A stretch of 7,570 nt of DNA, taken from assembly GCA_028822475.1 (NCBI GenBank), contig JAPKDT010000100.1, positions 1-7,570 on the forward strand. Direction: 5' to 3'. Shown here in pieces: positions 1 to 6,475 of this stretch. The notes under the pieces are model-generated. The model made no database searches. It was not told the DNA's origin and worked only from the letters and a program-made list of their open reading frames with translations. How positions within the stretch are numbered: position 1 is the stretch's first letter; every line of letters starts with the position of its first letter. This DNA comes from SAR324 cluster bacterium. Lineage in GTDB: Bacteria > SAR324 > NAC60-12. The position numbers and the translations under genes were made by a program.

Positions 1-155
1 CCCTCAACATCAGTGTAATCTGAGGATATAACAGTTTCCGTAATTTCTCTTACAGGCTCTGTATCAGCGTTTTCTCTGTAATCAGTTGCAATTTCAGTGT
101 CTGCGTTATTAGAGGAAATTTCTCTATCAGTGCTATCCGTTGCTATTTCGGTACC
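1..155 (-). repeat. Imperfect repeats encoding the acidic integrase C-terminal tail
   Basis: The stretch coding for the last visible part of the integrase contains degenerate repeats. TEIATD is encoded at 135-152 and again at 81-98, NADTE at 93-107 and 57-71, and REI at 117-125 and 42-50. At the protein level the unit is roughly 14-18 residues, rich in Thr, Asp, Glu and Ser. The repeats continue to the window edge, so their full number is unknown. This looks like a low-complexity tail added behind a normal catalytic domain. Confidence 0.6.
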
Positions 156-1220
156 CGTAAAATCTTCAGCCTGATCCAGCAAATGTGCATAACGTTGTGT
201 CATCAGCGGCGATTTCTGGGTCAAAAGTGACTGCAGAGTCTCTAAATCAACTTTTCCACTTGAAACAAGCATTGTGGCATAAACATGTCTGAGGCCCTGC
301 AGTAGTCTGAAATCATCAGGGAGTCCGGCTTTTTTCCTTATTCTAAGCAGTGGCCGTTTGCATTCAGTACGTTTTGTTCCACCACGTCCGGGAAAAACAA
401 ACTTGCTTGAGCCTTCCACATGAGCATGTTCCGCTAAAACTTTTTCCGCCATTTCATTCAGTGGAATTGTAGGATGCTGTCCATTTTTAGCTGATCTGAC
501 TGTAATTATTTTGTTATAAAAATCAATATCACTCCAGCATAGTTCAAACAGCTCGCCACGTCTCATACCGGTATAGAGGACCATCCGCACTAAATTACTG
601 ACCTGCAAATCCGGATCTTCATCCAAAGCCCGCATAAGCTTCTGTAATTGATCGTGCGTCAATTCTTCAGTTTTTTGATTTTCGACTTTCGGCATTTCAA
701 TCTTAAAACTCAGTCCACTACAGTAATTCTTCTTGACAGCAAAGTTGGCAAGACGCCGCAAAAGCTCCAGTACGTGACGTACAGTTGCCGGTTTTAAGCC
801 TTTATTTTGCAAATTGTGTCTGAAACGTTCTACATCGCCATGAGTTACTGCTTCCGGAGCTATGTCAGCAAAATTCAGTTCAAGGTAGTTCTTGAAGCGG
901 TAAATGTCATTTTCACGGCCTTTCAGATCAGGACGTAAGCGTAGATACTTTTCAAATATTTTCGAAAATGTCCAGAGTTGTCCTGCATTCAAGTCACTGC
1001 CATGCTTAAGTTCTCCAGCCTGAAATTCTATTCCAGATATTCTTTCAGTTCGTAAGTGCTGTGCTTTTTCAGCGTTCACTCCCTCATTACTGCGTCCTGC
1101 CCTTTCTTCAACACTTTTTCCATTACGTTTGTAACGGATAAAAAAAGATTTATTTCCATTGGCAAGTTTCACAAAATATACACCACTGAACTCTGTGATG
1201 TGTCTGGTTTGTCTGGGCAT
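1..1220 (-). CDS. Tyrosine recombinase / site-specific integrase, C-terminus cut by window edge
   Basis: I translated this minus-strand frame by hand: ATG at 1220, then 406 open codons to the left edge with no stop. A GGAGT ribosome site lies 6 bases upstream (1226-1230). Residues about 10-60 resemble the beta-stranded arm-DNA-binding domain of phage-type integrases, about 95-185 the helical core-binding domain, and about 195-350 the catalytic domain. Box I is TGMRRGEL with Arg220, the beta-hairpin lysine is Lys245 (AKNGQ), the second box is QGLRHVYAT with Arg311, and the nucleophile is Tyr344 in TQRYAHL. Two positions usually His are Gln: 308 in the HxxR motif and 335 in LLTQKSP, nine residues before the tyrosine. 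After the tyrosine at least 62 further residues follow, acidic and repetitive. Such proteins excise and integrate mobile elements, often at tRNA genes, but no attachment site is visible beside it. Family call is sure; activity and element type are not. Confidence 0.93.
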   Translation of the reverse strand, partial: MPRQTRHITEFSGVYFVKLANGNKSFFIRYKRNGKSVEERAGRSNEGVNAEKAQHLRTERISGIEFQAGELKHGSDLNAGQLWTFSKIFEKYLRLRPDLKGRENDIYRFKNYLELNFADIAPEAVTHGDVERFRHNLQNKGLKPATVRHVLELLRRLANFAVKKNYCSGLSFKIEMPKVENQKTEELTHDQLQKLMRALDEDPDLQVSNLVRMVLYTGMRRGELFELCWSDIDFYNKIITVRSAKNGQHPTIPLNEMAEKVLAEHAHVEGSSKFVFPGRGGTKRTECKRPLLRIRKKAGLPDDFRLLQGLRHVYATMLVSSGKVDLETLQSLLTQKSPLMTQRYAHLLDQAEDFTGTEIATDSTDREISSNNADTEIATDYRENADTEPVREITETVISSDYTDVE

Positions 1221-1634
1221 TAAATACTCCGGAATTGATTAAAAAGTCTTACGTCAAAATTTATCTCCCCCACTCTCTTCCCCCATTATTTTATGGCAGA
1301 GCTGAATTATTAGAGGAGATAATTAAGACAAAATGAATAAACAAGCTACTAAAATATAAGGATAATTTTAATTAAGGATGCAATTTTCATGACATCGTAC
1401 ACGCCTGATTCACAACCCCGAGCTCATGAATGAAATATGATTTATAAAAATGATTATTATTAGTTAGATAGCAATACGTTTCTGTTTAATTATTTTATTA
1501 ACTCATTATTGTGACTCGGGCTGTAAGAGGCTGTTAACTTTTCTGTCTTTTCATTTTCATCGGCAAAGTTTAGCCTGTTACGCTGACGATATTTTAAAAA
1601 TAAACTTAATCAATTTTTTGCAGGAAGGGAACTA
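1221..1634. other. AT-rich intergenic region between divergent integrase and kinase genes
   Basis: No gene is supported here. The region must hold the promoters of the leftward integrase and the rightward kinase, but neither is clear. A weak rightward candidate is TTGTGA (1509-1514) with TGTTAA 17 bases later (1532-1537). Two notable features are a pyrimidine tract with TCCCCCA repeated at 1266-1272 and 1279-1285, and an imperfect inverted pair (1409-1426 against 1512-1526). A short ORF at about 1333 with a ribosome-site-like leader ends after eight codons and was ignored. Confidence 0.5.
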
Positions 1635-2561
1635 ATGACAAAACCAATTTCGATTCTTGGAATTTTTGTGGCGGACCTTACATTTCGCACAGACCGGATG
1701 CCACTCAAAGGTGAAACCTTCATCGGAAACTCATTCAAAATTGGTCCCGGAGGAAAGGGTTCAAACCAGGCCGTAGCTAATCGTAGAGCGGGTGCTGAGA
1801 CCATTTTCATTAGCAAAATAGGCAAAGACACATTCGGCGAAATGGCAATGAAGCTTTATGCAGATGAAGGCATCAATGCAGAATATGTCTGGGAAATTGC
1901 TGATATGGCCACAGGAGCCGCTTCAATCGTAGTCAACGAAGAAACCAGTGAGAACGTGATTATTGTCGTTCCAGGAGCGGCAGACGCAATGGTTCCAGAC
2001 GATTTGGATGCGGCTGAGGCAGGAATTGCAAAATCTGCTTTTTTCATGGCATCCCTTGAAGTTCCGATTCCTGTCATGCAGCGCGGTCTGGAAGTAGCTA
2101 AAAGAAACGGAGTACCCACAATTCTCAATCCTGCTCCAGCAGCTATTCTTCCTGATGAGGTTTACGGACTTTCCGACTATTTTACACCAAACGAAACCGA
2201 AGCGGCCATGCTGGCCGGAATTTCGGTAGAAACCGTTGAACAGGCTGAAGCTGCGGCAAAAATATTTTTGGAACGTGGAGTTAAAACCGCGGTAATCACT
2301 CTTGGCGAACTTGGAGTTTATGTACGTAATGCGGAAATCAGTCAACATGTACCTTCATTTGACATGGGCGAGCAAGTGCTAGATACTACGGGAGCTGGAG
2401 ATGCTTTCAACGGCGGATTTGCTCATGCATTGGCAGAAGGAATGTCCCTGATTGAGGCCGTGCGTTTTGGATCGGCGACAGCCGCCATTTCAGTCACACG
2501 GCTTGGAACTGCTCCAGCAATGCCTTTTAACAACGAGATTCTGGACTTACTTAAAAAATAA
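1635..2561 (+). CDS. rbsK: PfkB/ribokinase-family sugar kinase (ribokinase or deoxyribokinase)
   Basis: A 308-residue cytoplasmic kinase of normal ribokinase length, expected to transfer phosphate from ATP to the 5-hydroxyl of ribose or a related pentose. The N-terminal PfkB signature GPGGKGSNQA spans residues 37-46, Glu142 matches the ribose-contacting Glu143 of E. coli RbsK, NPAPA is at 165-169, NETEA at 186-190, and the C-terminal signature DTTGAGDAFNGG at 250-261 holds the catalytic base Asp256. The start is supported by AGGAAGGGA (1622-1630), four bases before the ATG. One departure stands out: the RbsK motif GSINAD reads GIFVAD (residues 9-14), so the sugar-contacting Asn is Val while Asp14 is kept. 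Together with deoC downstream, this makes 2-deoxyribose (as for Salmonella DeoK) or another sugar as likely as ribose. The family is sure, the substrate is inferred. The gene symbol is a family label. Confidence 0.93.
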   Translation: MTKPISILGIFVADLTFRTDRMPLKGETFIGNSFKIGPGGKGSNQAVANRRAGAETIFISKIGKDTFGEMAMKLYADEGINAEYVWEIADMATGAASIVVNEETSENVIIVVPGAADAMVPDDLDAAEAGIAKSAFFMASLEVPIPVMQRGLEVAKRNGVPTILNPAPAAILPDEVYGLSDYFTPNETEAAMLAGISVETVEQAEAAAKIFLERGVKTAVITLGELGVYVRNAEISQHVPSFDMGEQVLDTTGAGDAFNGGFAHALAEGMSLIEAVRFGSATAAISVTRLGTAPAMPFNNEILDLLKK

Positions 2562-2572
2562 TTGGGAAAAAT

Positions 2573-2758
2573 ATACGCTATCAAGGCAAATTGTCAAAAT
2601 CAGAGGAAGGTATTGCTGTCTCTTGTGCTGGATTGCTAGGATGTTGCTCACAAAGTGGAACAAAAGAAGCTTTGGAAAATATTCAAGATGCCATAACTGA
2701 CTATTTATCAGTACTTGATAAGCTTACTCAAGTTTTATGCAGTCGAATACGGTCCTAA
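2573..2758 (+). pseudogene. Decayed HicB-family antitoxin relic
   Basis: This open frame, starting 11 bases after the kinase stop, has no ATG but reads as a HicB-type domain. After Ile (ATA) come RYQGKLSKSEEGIAVSC, then a GLLGCCSQ segment matching the usual GLPGC-W-SQG core, then TKEALENIQDAITDYL, matching the HicB helix (EEEALENIxxAIxxYL). If the ATA at 2573 were ATG, the start would be the usual M-R/K-Y-Q of this family. Decay signs are the lost start codon, two conserved prolines replaced (CPGLPGC reads CAGLLGC), and an end after LDKLTQ by an unrelated eight-residue tail where a hairpin begins (2747). No HicA toxin frame lies on either side. HicB normally neutralises the HicA mRNA interferase and represses the operon; this copy is probably non-functional. 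Non-ATG initiation (TTG at 2591) cannot be excluded. Confidence 0.62.
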
Positions 2759-2766
2759 ATCCGTAT
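2747..2766. repeat. Hairpin 1 of intergenic cluster (6-bp stem)
   Basis: ATACGG (2747-2752) pairs perfectly with CCGTAT (2761-2766) around an eight-base loop. It overlaps the end of the HicB-like frame and starts where the homology to HicB stops. No T-run follows, so it is not a standard terminator. Confidence 0.55.
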
Positions 2767-2767
2767 C

Positions 2768-2788
2768 ATTTAGAGCGAAGCGCTAAAT
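2768..2788. repeat. Hairpin 2 of intergenic cluster
   Basis: ATTTAG-A-GCG (2768-2777) pairs with CGCTAAAT (2781-2788) around a three-base loop AAG, with one bulged A. It begins one base after hairpin 1 ends. No T-run follows. Confidence 0.5.
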
Positions 2789-2809
2789 ATTGAAAATCTA
2801 CTACACTAT

Positions 2810-2815
2810 TATAAT
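2810..2815 (+). promoter_or_regulatory. Possible -10 element for deoC
   Basis: TATAAT at 2810-2815 matches the sigma-70 -10 consensus exactly and lies 108 bases before the deoC start. The best -35-like hexamer, TTGAAA at 2790-2795, is only 14 bases upstream, shorter than the usual 16-18. In this AT-rich stretch a chance match is quite possible. Confidence 0.3.
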
Positions 2816-2824
2816 TAAAATTTA

Positions 2825-2838
2825 TCCGTTCGTACGGA
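2825..2838. repeat. Hairpin 3 of intergenic cluster
   Basis: TCCGT (2825-2829) pairs with ACGGA (2834-2838) around the tetraloop TCGT; the middle also contains the palindrome CGTACG. With a -10 at 2810-2815 it would lie in the deoC leader RNA. Confidence 0.45.
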
Positions 2839-2922
2839 ATGACAATTTGTAACTTTAAAACTTAAAACTAGATAATCAGACTCAACCATCGAAGAGTTCA
2901 AAAAACAAATTTAAGGATTATT

Positions 2923-3885
2923 TTGACTAACTCCACACATCCCAGAAATCCAGGTATCTCGTTAAACTTAGACTGGTTGGACAGCGTGCAGATGAACCGT
3001 AGCGCGCTTGAGAGACGTTGCGAAACCTTGACGAAACGCCGCAGCATCAAAAAAGAATGGCAGGCCGCATGGCTGCTGAAAAGTTTGCGCTGCATGGATC
3101 TCACCACACTTTCCAGCGATGATACTCCGGACCGTGTACGTCGTCTTTGTGCCAAAGCACGTCAACCTTTACGTCCTGAACTGATCGAAAGTTTGGGTCT
3201 TAAAGCGTTAAAACCGCGAGTCGGCGCAGTCTGTGTTTATCACGCTTACGTTGAAACTGCGGTTGATGCTCTGAAGAAAACCGGAATTCCTGTGGCAGCT
3301 GTATCTACCGGATTTCCACACGGACTGAATTCCATGCCTCGACGTATTGAGGAAATTAAGGATTCGGTGGCAGCAGGAGCAGAGGAAATCGACATTGTCA
3401 TTACACGCGCTCATGTGTTTTCCGGAAACTGGAAAGCGCTTTACGCTGAAATTTCCACCTTCCGTAAAGCATGCGGTGATGCACATCTTAAAACTATTTT
3501 AGGAACAGGTGAACTGGGAACTTTCCGTAACGTAGCCAAAGCCAGTCTGGTCTGCATGATGGCCGGTGCTGACTTCATCAAAACCTCCACTGGAAAAGAA
3601 AGTGTGAATGCGACTCTTCCAGTGAGTTTGGTCATGCTCCGGATGATTCGTGAATATTTTGAAAAAACAGGATTTTACATCGGCTTCAAGCCTGCGGGTG
3701 GCATCCGTACCGCCAAACAATCGCTGGACTGGCTGGTTATGATGAAGGAAGAACTGGGACGGGAATGGCTTGAGCCAGACTTGTTCCGTTTTGGCGCCAG
3801 CGGTTTACTGACTGATATTGAACGCCAACTCGAGCACTTTGTAACCGGACGTTATTCCGCTTCACATCGACAACCCACAGCATGA
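2923..3885 (+). CDS. deoC: Deoxyribose-phosphate aldolase, long form
   Basis: A 320-residue class I aldolase that splits 2-deoxy-D-ribose 5-phosphate into D-glyceraldehyde 3-phosphate and acetaldehyde in the cytoplasm. The Schiff-base lysine is Lys220 in DFIKTSTGK, the second active-site lysine is Lys256 in GFKPAGGIRT, and the proton-relay aspartate is Asp157 in EEIDIVI, matching Lys167, Lys201 and Asp102 of E. coli DeoC. The protein is about 60 residues longer than E. coli DeoC, mostly through an N-terminal extension (NPGISLNLDWLD...ERR) that I recognise as typical of the long DeoC subfamily. That extension supports the TTG start at 2923 over the internal ATG at codon 24. AAGGA (2913-2917) lies five bases before the TTG. 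The gene sits between a sugar kinase and an aldehyde dehydrogenase, which fits deoxyribose breakdown with disposal of acetaldehyde. The stop overlaps a small ORF by four bases. Confidence 0.97.
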   Translation: MTNSTHPRNPGISLNLDWLDSVQMNRSALERRCETLTKRRSIKKEWQAAWLLKSLRCMDLTTLSSDDTPDRVRRLCAKARQPLRPELIESLGLKALKPRVGAVCVYHAYVETAVDALKKTGIPVAAVSTGFPHGLNSMPRRIEEIKDSVAAGAEEIDIVITRAHVFSGNWKALYAEISTFRKACGDAHLKTILGTGELGTFRNVAKASLVCMMAGADFIKTSTGKESVNATLPVSLVMLRMIREYFEKTGFYIGFKPAGGIRTAKQSLDWLVMMKEELGREWLEPDLFRFGASGLLTDIERQLEHFVTGRYSASHRQPTA

Positions 3886-4046
3886 TGAGTCATTCCAAAA
3901 CAAATTTGGGAAATGCACCATTTACTGGAAAGATATGCTCAAGCAGTAGTGTGCACGTTGGAAATCCATCTTGTAGCTACATGAGCAGAAACATTATGAA
4001 GCAAAATAGAACAGAGCTACTCTGGGCAAGCACTTTGAAAGTTTAA
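3882..4046 (+). CDS. Small ORF overlapping the deoC stop, unknown
   Basis: A 54-codon frame whose ATG overlaps the deoC stop in the arrangement ATGA, a common geometry for translational coupling; a second ATG follows at once. The predicted peptide is Ser- and Asn-rich with three Cys, has no membrane segment or signal peptide, and matches no family I recognise. It ends 27 bases before the dehydrogenase start. In favour: the overlap, and that it fills most of the 188-base gap. Against: unremarkable composition, no clear ribosome site of its own beyond coupling, and a length that chance allows. I regard it as doubtful. Confidence 0.25.
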   Translation: MMSHSKTNLGNAPFTGKICSSSSVHVGNPSCSYMSRNIMKQNRTELLWASTLKV

Positions 4047-4073
4047 ACTAAAATACTGAAAACTAAAATTTTA

Positions 4074-6470
4074 ATGAACATCACAGACATTTACGAAACT
4101 ATGGAATACAGTCCTGCACCTGAAAGTCCGGATATAGCACTTGAATGGCTTAAAGAGCGTAAAGCTAAATTTGGACTTTTCATCAATGGAAAATGGTGTA
4201 AAGCCAAGTCCGGAAAGGTTTTCGGAACTGATAATCCTGCCACTGGAGAAAAACTGGCCGCGATTTCTGCAGCAGGTAAAAGCGATGTAGATTCCGCCGT
4301 GAGTGCAGCAAAAAGGGCATTTCCTGGATGGCAAGCACTTTCTGGACATGAACGCGCGCGCTACCTTTACGCACTCGCCAGACAGATTCAGAAACACGCA
4401 CGACTCTTTGCTGTACTTGAAACAATGGATAACGGCAAAACGATTCGCGAAACCCGTGACATCGACATTCCGCTGGTGATCCGTCATTTTTACCATCATG
4501 CAGGCTGGGCGCAGCTGCTCGAAAACGAGTTTCCGGAACACACGGCGATTGGTCCTGTTGGTCAAATAATTCCCTGGAATTTTCCGTTACTGATGCTTTC
4601 GTGGAAAGTTGCTCCTGCTTTAGCAGCCGGAAACACGGTGGTTTTAAAACCCGCGGAATTTACATCACTGACAGCCCTCCTTTTTGCAGAAATTTGCGAG
4701 CAGATCGGCTTACCTCCTGGAGTTTTCAACGTTGTTACAGGTTCCGGAGAAACCGGTGCTATGCTGGTCAAACATCCTGATTTGAAAAAAATAGCCTTTA
4801 CAGGATCGACCGAAGTGGGCCGTATAATCCGTGAAGCCACTGCACATACTGACAAAAAACTGACGCTCGAACTTGGCGGAAAATCACCGTTCATCGTTTT
4901 TGAAGACGCAGACCTAGACAGCGCGGTTGAAGGTGTGGTGGACGCAATCTGGTTTAATCAGGGGCAAGTCTGTTGTGCGGGCTCACGTTTGCTGGTGCAG
5001 GAAAGTGTTGCTGAAAAAGTAATTGAGCGCTTAAAAAAACGCATGGCAAAATTACGAGTCGGTGATCCGTTGGACAAAAGCATGGACATGGGCGCAATCA
5101 TTGACCCAATCCAAAAAGAACGCATCCGGAGTTTGGTTGAACAGGGCAAAAAAGAGGGTGCAAAAGTTTGGCAATGGCAGGGTAAATTACCGAAAAATTC
5201 CGGAAAGTCCGGCGGTGGCTGTTATTTTCCACCTACTTTTTTAACAAACGTATCACCGGCATCAACGGTGGCGCAGACTGAAATTTTCGGACCAGTTTTG
5301 GTTTCCATGACTTTCCGCACTCCGGATGAAGCGGTGATGTTGGCCAATAACAGTGCTTATGGATTGTCCGCGAGTGTCTGGAGTGAAAATATCAATCAGG
5401 CCCTGCACGTTACTCCAAAGCTCAAGTGCGGCGTGGTTTGGATCAACTGCACAAATCAATTCGATGCCGCAGTCGGATTCGGCGGTTACCGCGAAAGCGG
5501 CTACGGTCGTGAAGGTGGACACGAGGGAATGTTTGCATATCTCAAAAAGAAGGAATCCGGAATTCCAACAGAAGAGTTACGTATTCCAGTGCCGAAAGTA
5601 AAGACTGTAGAAAATTCTGCTTTATCGCTGGACCGCACGGCAAAACTTTATATCGGAGGAAAACAGACACGTCCCGACTCAGGTTATTCACTGAACGTTG
5701 TGAATGCAGACGGTTCACTCGCTGGAGAAATAGCTCACGGCAACCGCAAAGATATCCGGAATGCAGTTGAAGCGGCCCATAAAGCTTCCGGATGGCAGAG
5801 CAGTACTCCGCATTTACGGGCGCAAATCCTCTATTTCCTCGCTGAAAATCTGGAAACGCGTGGTGAGGAATTTCAAAACCGAATTATGAAGTTGACAGGT
5901 GTGTCCAAAAAACAGGCTGGACTTGAAGTAGAAACGGCTGTACGGCGTATTTTCAGCTATGCGGCTTTAGCAGATAAACACGAAGGACTGATTCATCAAC
6001 CGCCGATGCGTGGACTTGCGCTGGCTTTAAACGAACCGATTGGTGTACTGGGACTTGTATGTTCTGATGAAGCACCGTTATTGGGAATGCTCTCAATGCT
6101 CCTACCAGCGATAGCGATGGGGAATACTGTGGTGCTTGTGCCTTCACGTCCATTTGCTCTGGTGGCCACGGATTTTTATCAGGTGCTGGAAACCTCAGAT
6201 GTGCCTTCCGGAGTGGTTAACATTGTTAGCGGAGATGCGGAAGAGCTTGGTTCTGTGCTGGCAAAACATGATGATGTGGCTGGACTATGGGTTAGCGGAA
6301 CGGAAGATGAATGCACGAATGCAAAAAAGTTAAGTTCCGGGAATATGAAAATTATCTGGACAAATAACGGTAAAAAGCTGGACTGGTTTGACAATCAACA
6401 GTCAGAAGGCCGCGAGTGGATGCGCCGTGCTTCACAGGTCAAAAACGTCTGGATACCTTACGGAGAGTGA
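4074..6470 (+). CDS. Two-domain aldehyde dehydrogenase, ALDH16 type
   Basis: A 798-residue NAD(P)-dependent aldehyde dehydrogenase with two ALDH-like domains. Domain 1 (about 35-500) has all key residues: Asn169 in PWNFP, cofactor-binding Lys192 in LKPAE, general base Glu266 in LELGGK, nucleophile Cys300 in NQGQVCCAGS and Glu403 in EIFGPV. Domain 2 (about 522-798) restarts with KLYIGGK, keeps a Rossmann-like part (EPIGVLGLV, GNTVVLVPSRP, PSGVVNIVSG) but lacks the LELGGK and GQxC motifs and stops early. This is the plan of ALDH16 (human ALDH16A1, 802 residues, and its bacterial relatives), in which the second domain is a non-catalytic pseudo-domain with a structural role. Adjacent deoC makes acetaldehyde a likely substrate (inference). 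The start is supported by the familiar N-terminal ETMEY-PAPE segment, though no Shine-Dalgarno sequence precedes it: the 30 bases upstream are almost pure A/T. Confidence 0.95.
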   Translation: MNITDIYETMEYSPAPESPDIALEWLKERKAKFGLFINGKWCKAKSGKVFGTDNPATGEKLAAISAAGKSDVDSAVSAAKRAFPGWQALSGHERARYLYALARQIQKHARLFAVLETMDNGKTIRETRDIDIPLVIRHFYHHAGWAQLLENEFPEHTAIGPVGQIIPWNFPLLMLSWKVAPALAAGNTVVLKPAEFTSLTALLFAEICEQIGLPPGVFNVVTGSGETGAMLVKHPDLKKIAFTGSTEVGRIIREATAHTDKKLTLELGGKSPFIVFEDADLDSAVEGVVDAIWFNQGQVCCAGSRLLVQESVAEKVIERLKKRMAKLRVGDPLDKSMDMGAIIDPIQKERIRSLVEQGKKEGAKVWQWQGKLPKNSGKSGGGCYFPPTFLTNVSPASTVAQTEIFGPVLVSMTFRTPDEAVMLANNSAYGLSASVWSENINQALHVTPKLKCGVVWINCTNQFDAAVGFGGYRESGYGREGGHEGMFAYLKKKESGIPTEELRIPVPKVKTVENSALSLDRTAKLYIGGKQTRPDSGYSLNVVNADGSLAGEIAHGNRKDIRNAVEAAHKASGWQSSTPHLRAQILYFLAENLETRGEEFQNRIMKLTGVSKKQAGLEVETAVRRIFSYAALADKHEGLIHQPPMRGLALALNEPIGVLGLVCSDEAPLLGMLSMLLPAIAMGNTVVLVPSRPFALVATDFYQVLETSDVPSGVVNIVSGDAEELGSVLAKHDDVAGLWVSGTEDECTNAKKLSSGNMKIIWTNNGKKLDWFDNQQSEGREWMRRASQVKNVWIPYGE

Positions 6471-6475
6471 AGGTT

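Noticed and set aside
1264..1295. CTTCCCCC near the integrase as a second copy of the tRNA-fMet 3' end (attachment site)
   Set aside because: Only about eight bases match contiguously and the downstream spacing differs; a real attachment duplicate would share a longer stretch.
2452..2700. 82-codon plus-strand frame across the kinase end
   Set aside because: Out of frame with the kinase and with the HicB-like frame, which has clear family motifs; this one has none.
4071..4565. 164-codon minus-strand frame opposite the dehydrogenase start
   Set aside because: Antisense to a strongly supported ALDH domain; Cys/Phe-rich composition typical of a shadow frame and no recognisable motif.
6416..6475. 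Upstream in-frame ATG extending the RNA methyltransferase by 20 residues
   Set aside because: It lies inside the dehydrogenase coding region, and the extra residues match no SPOUT protein; ATG 6476 starts exactly at the conserved fold.
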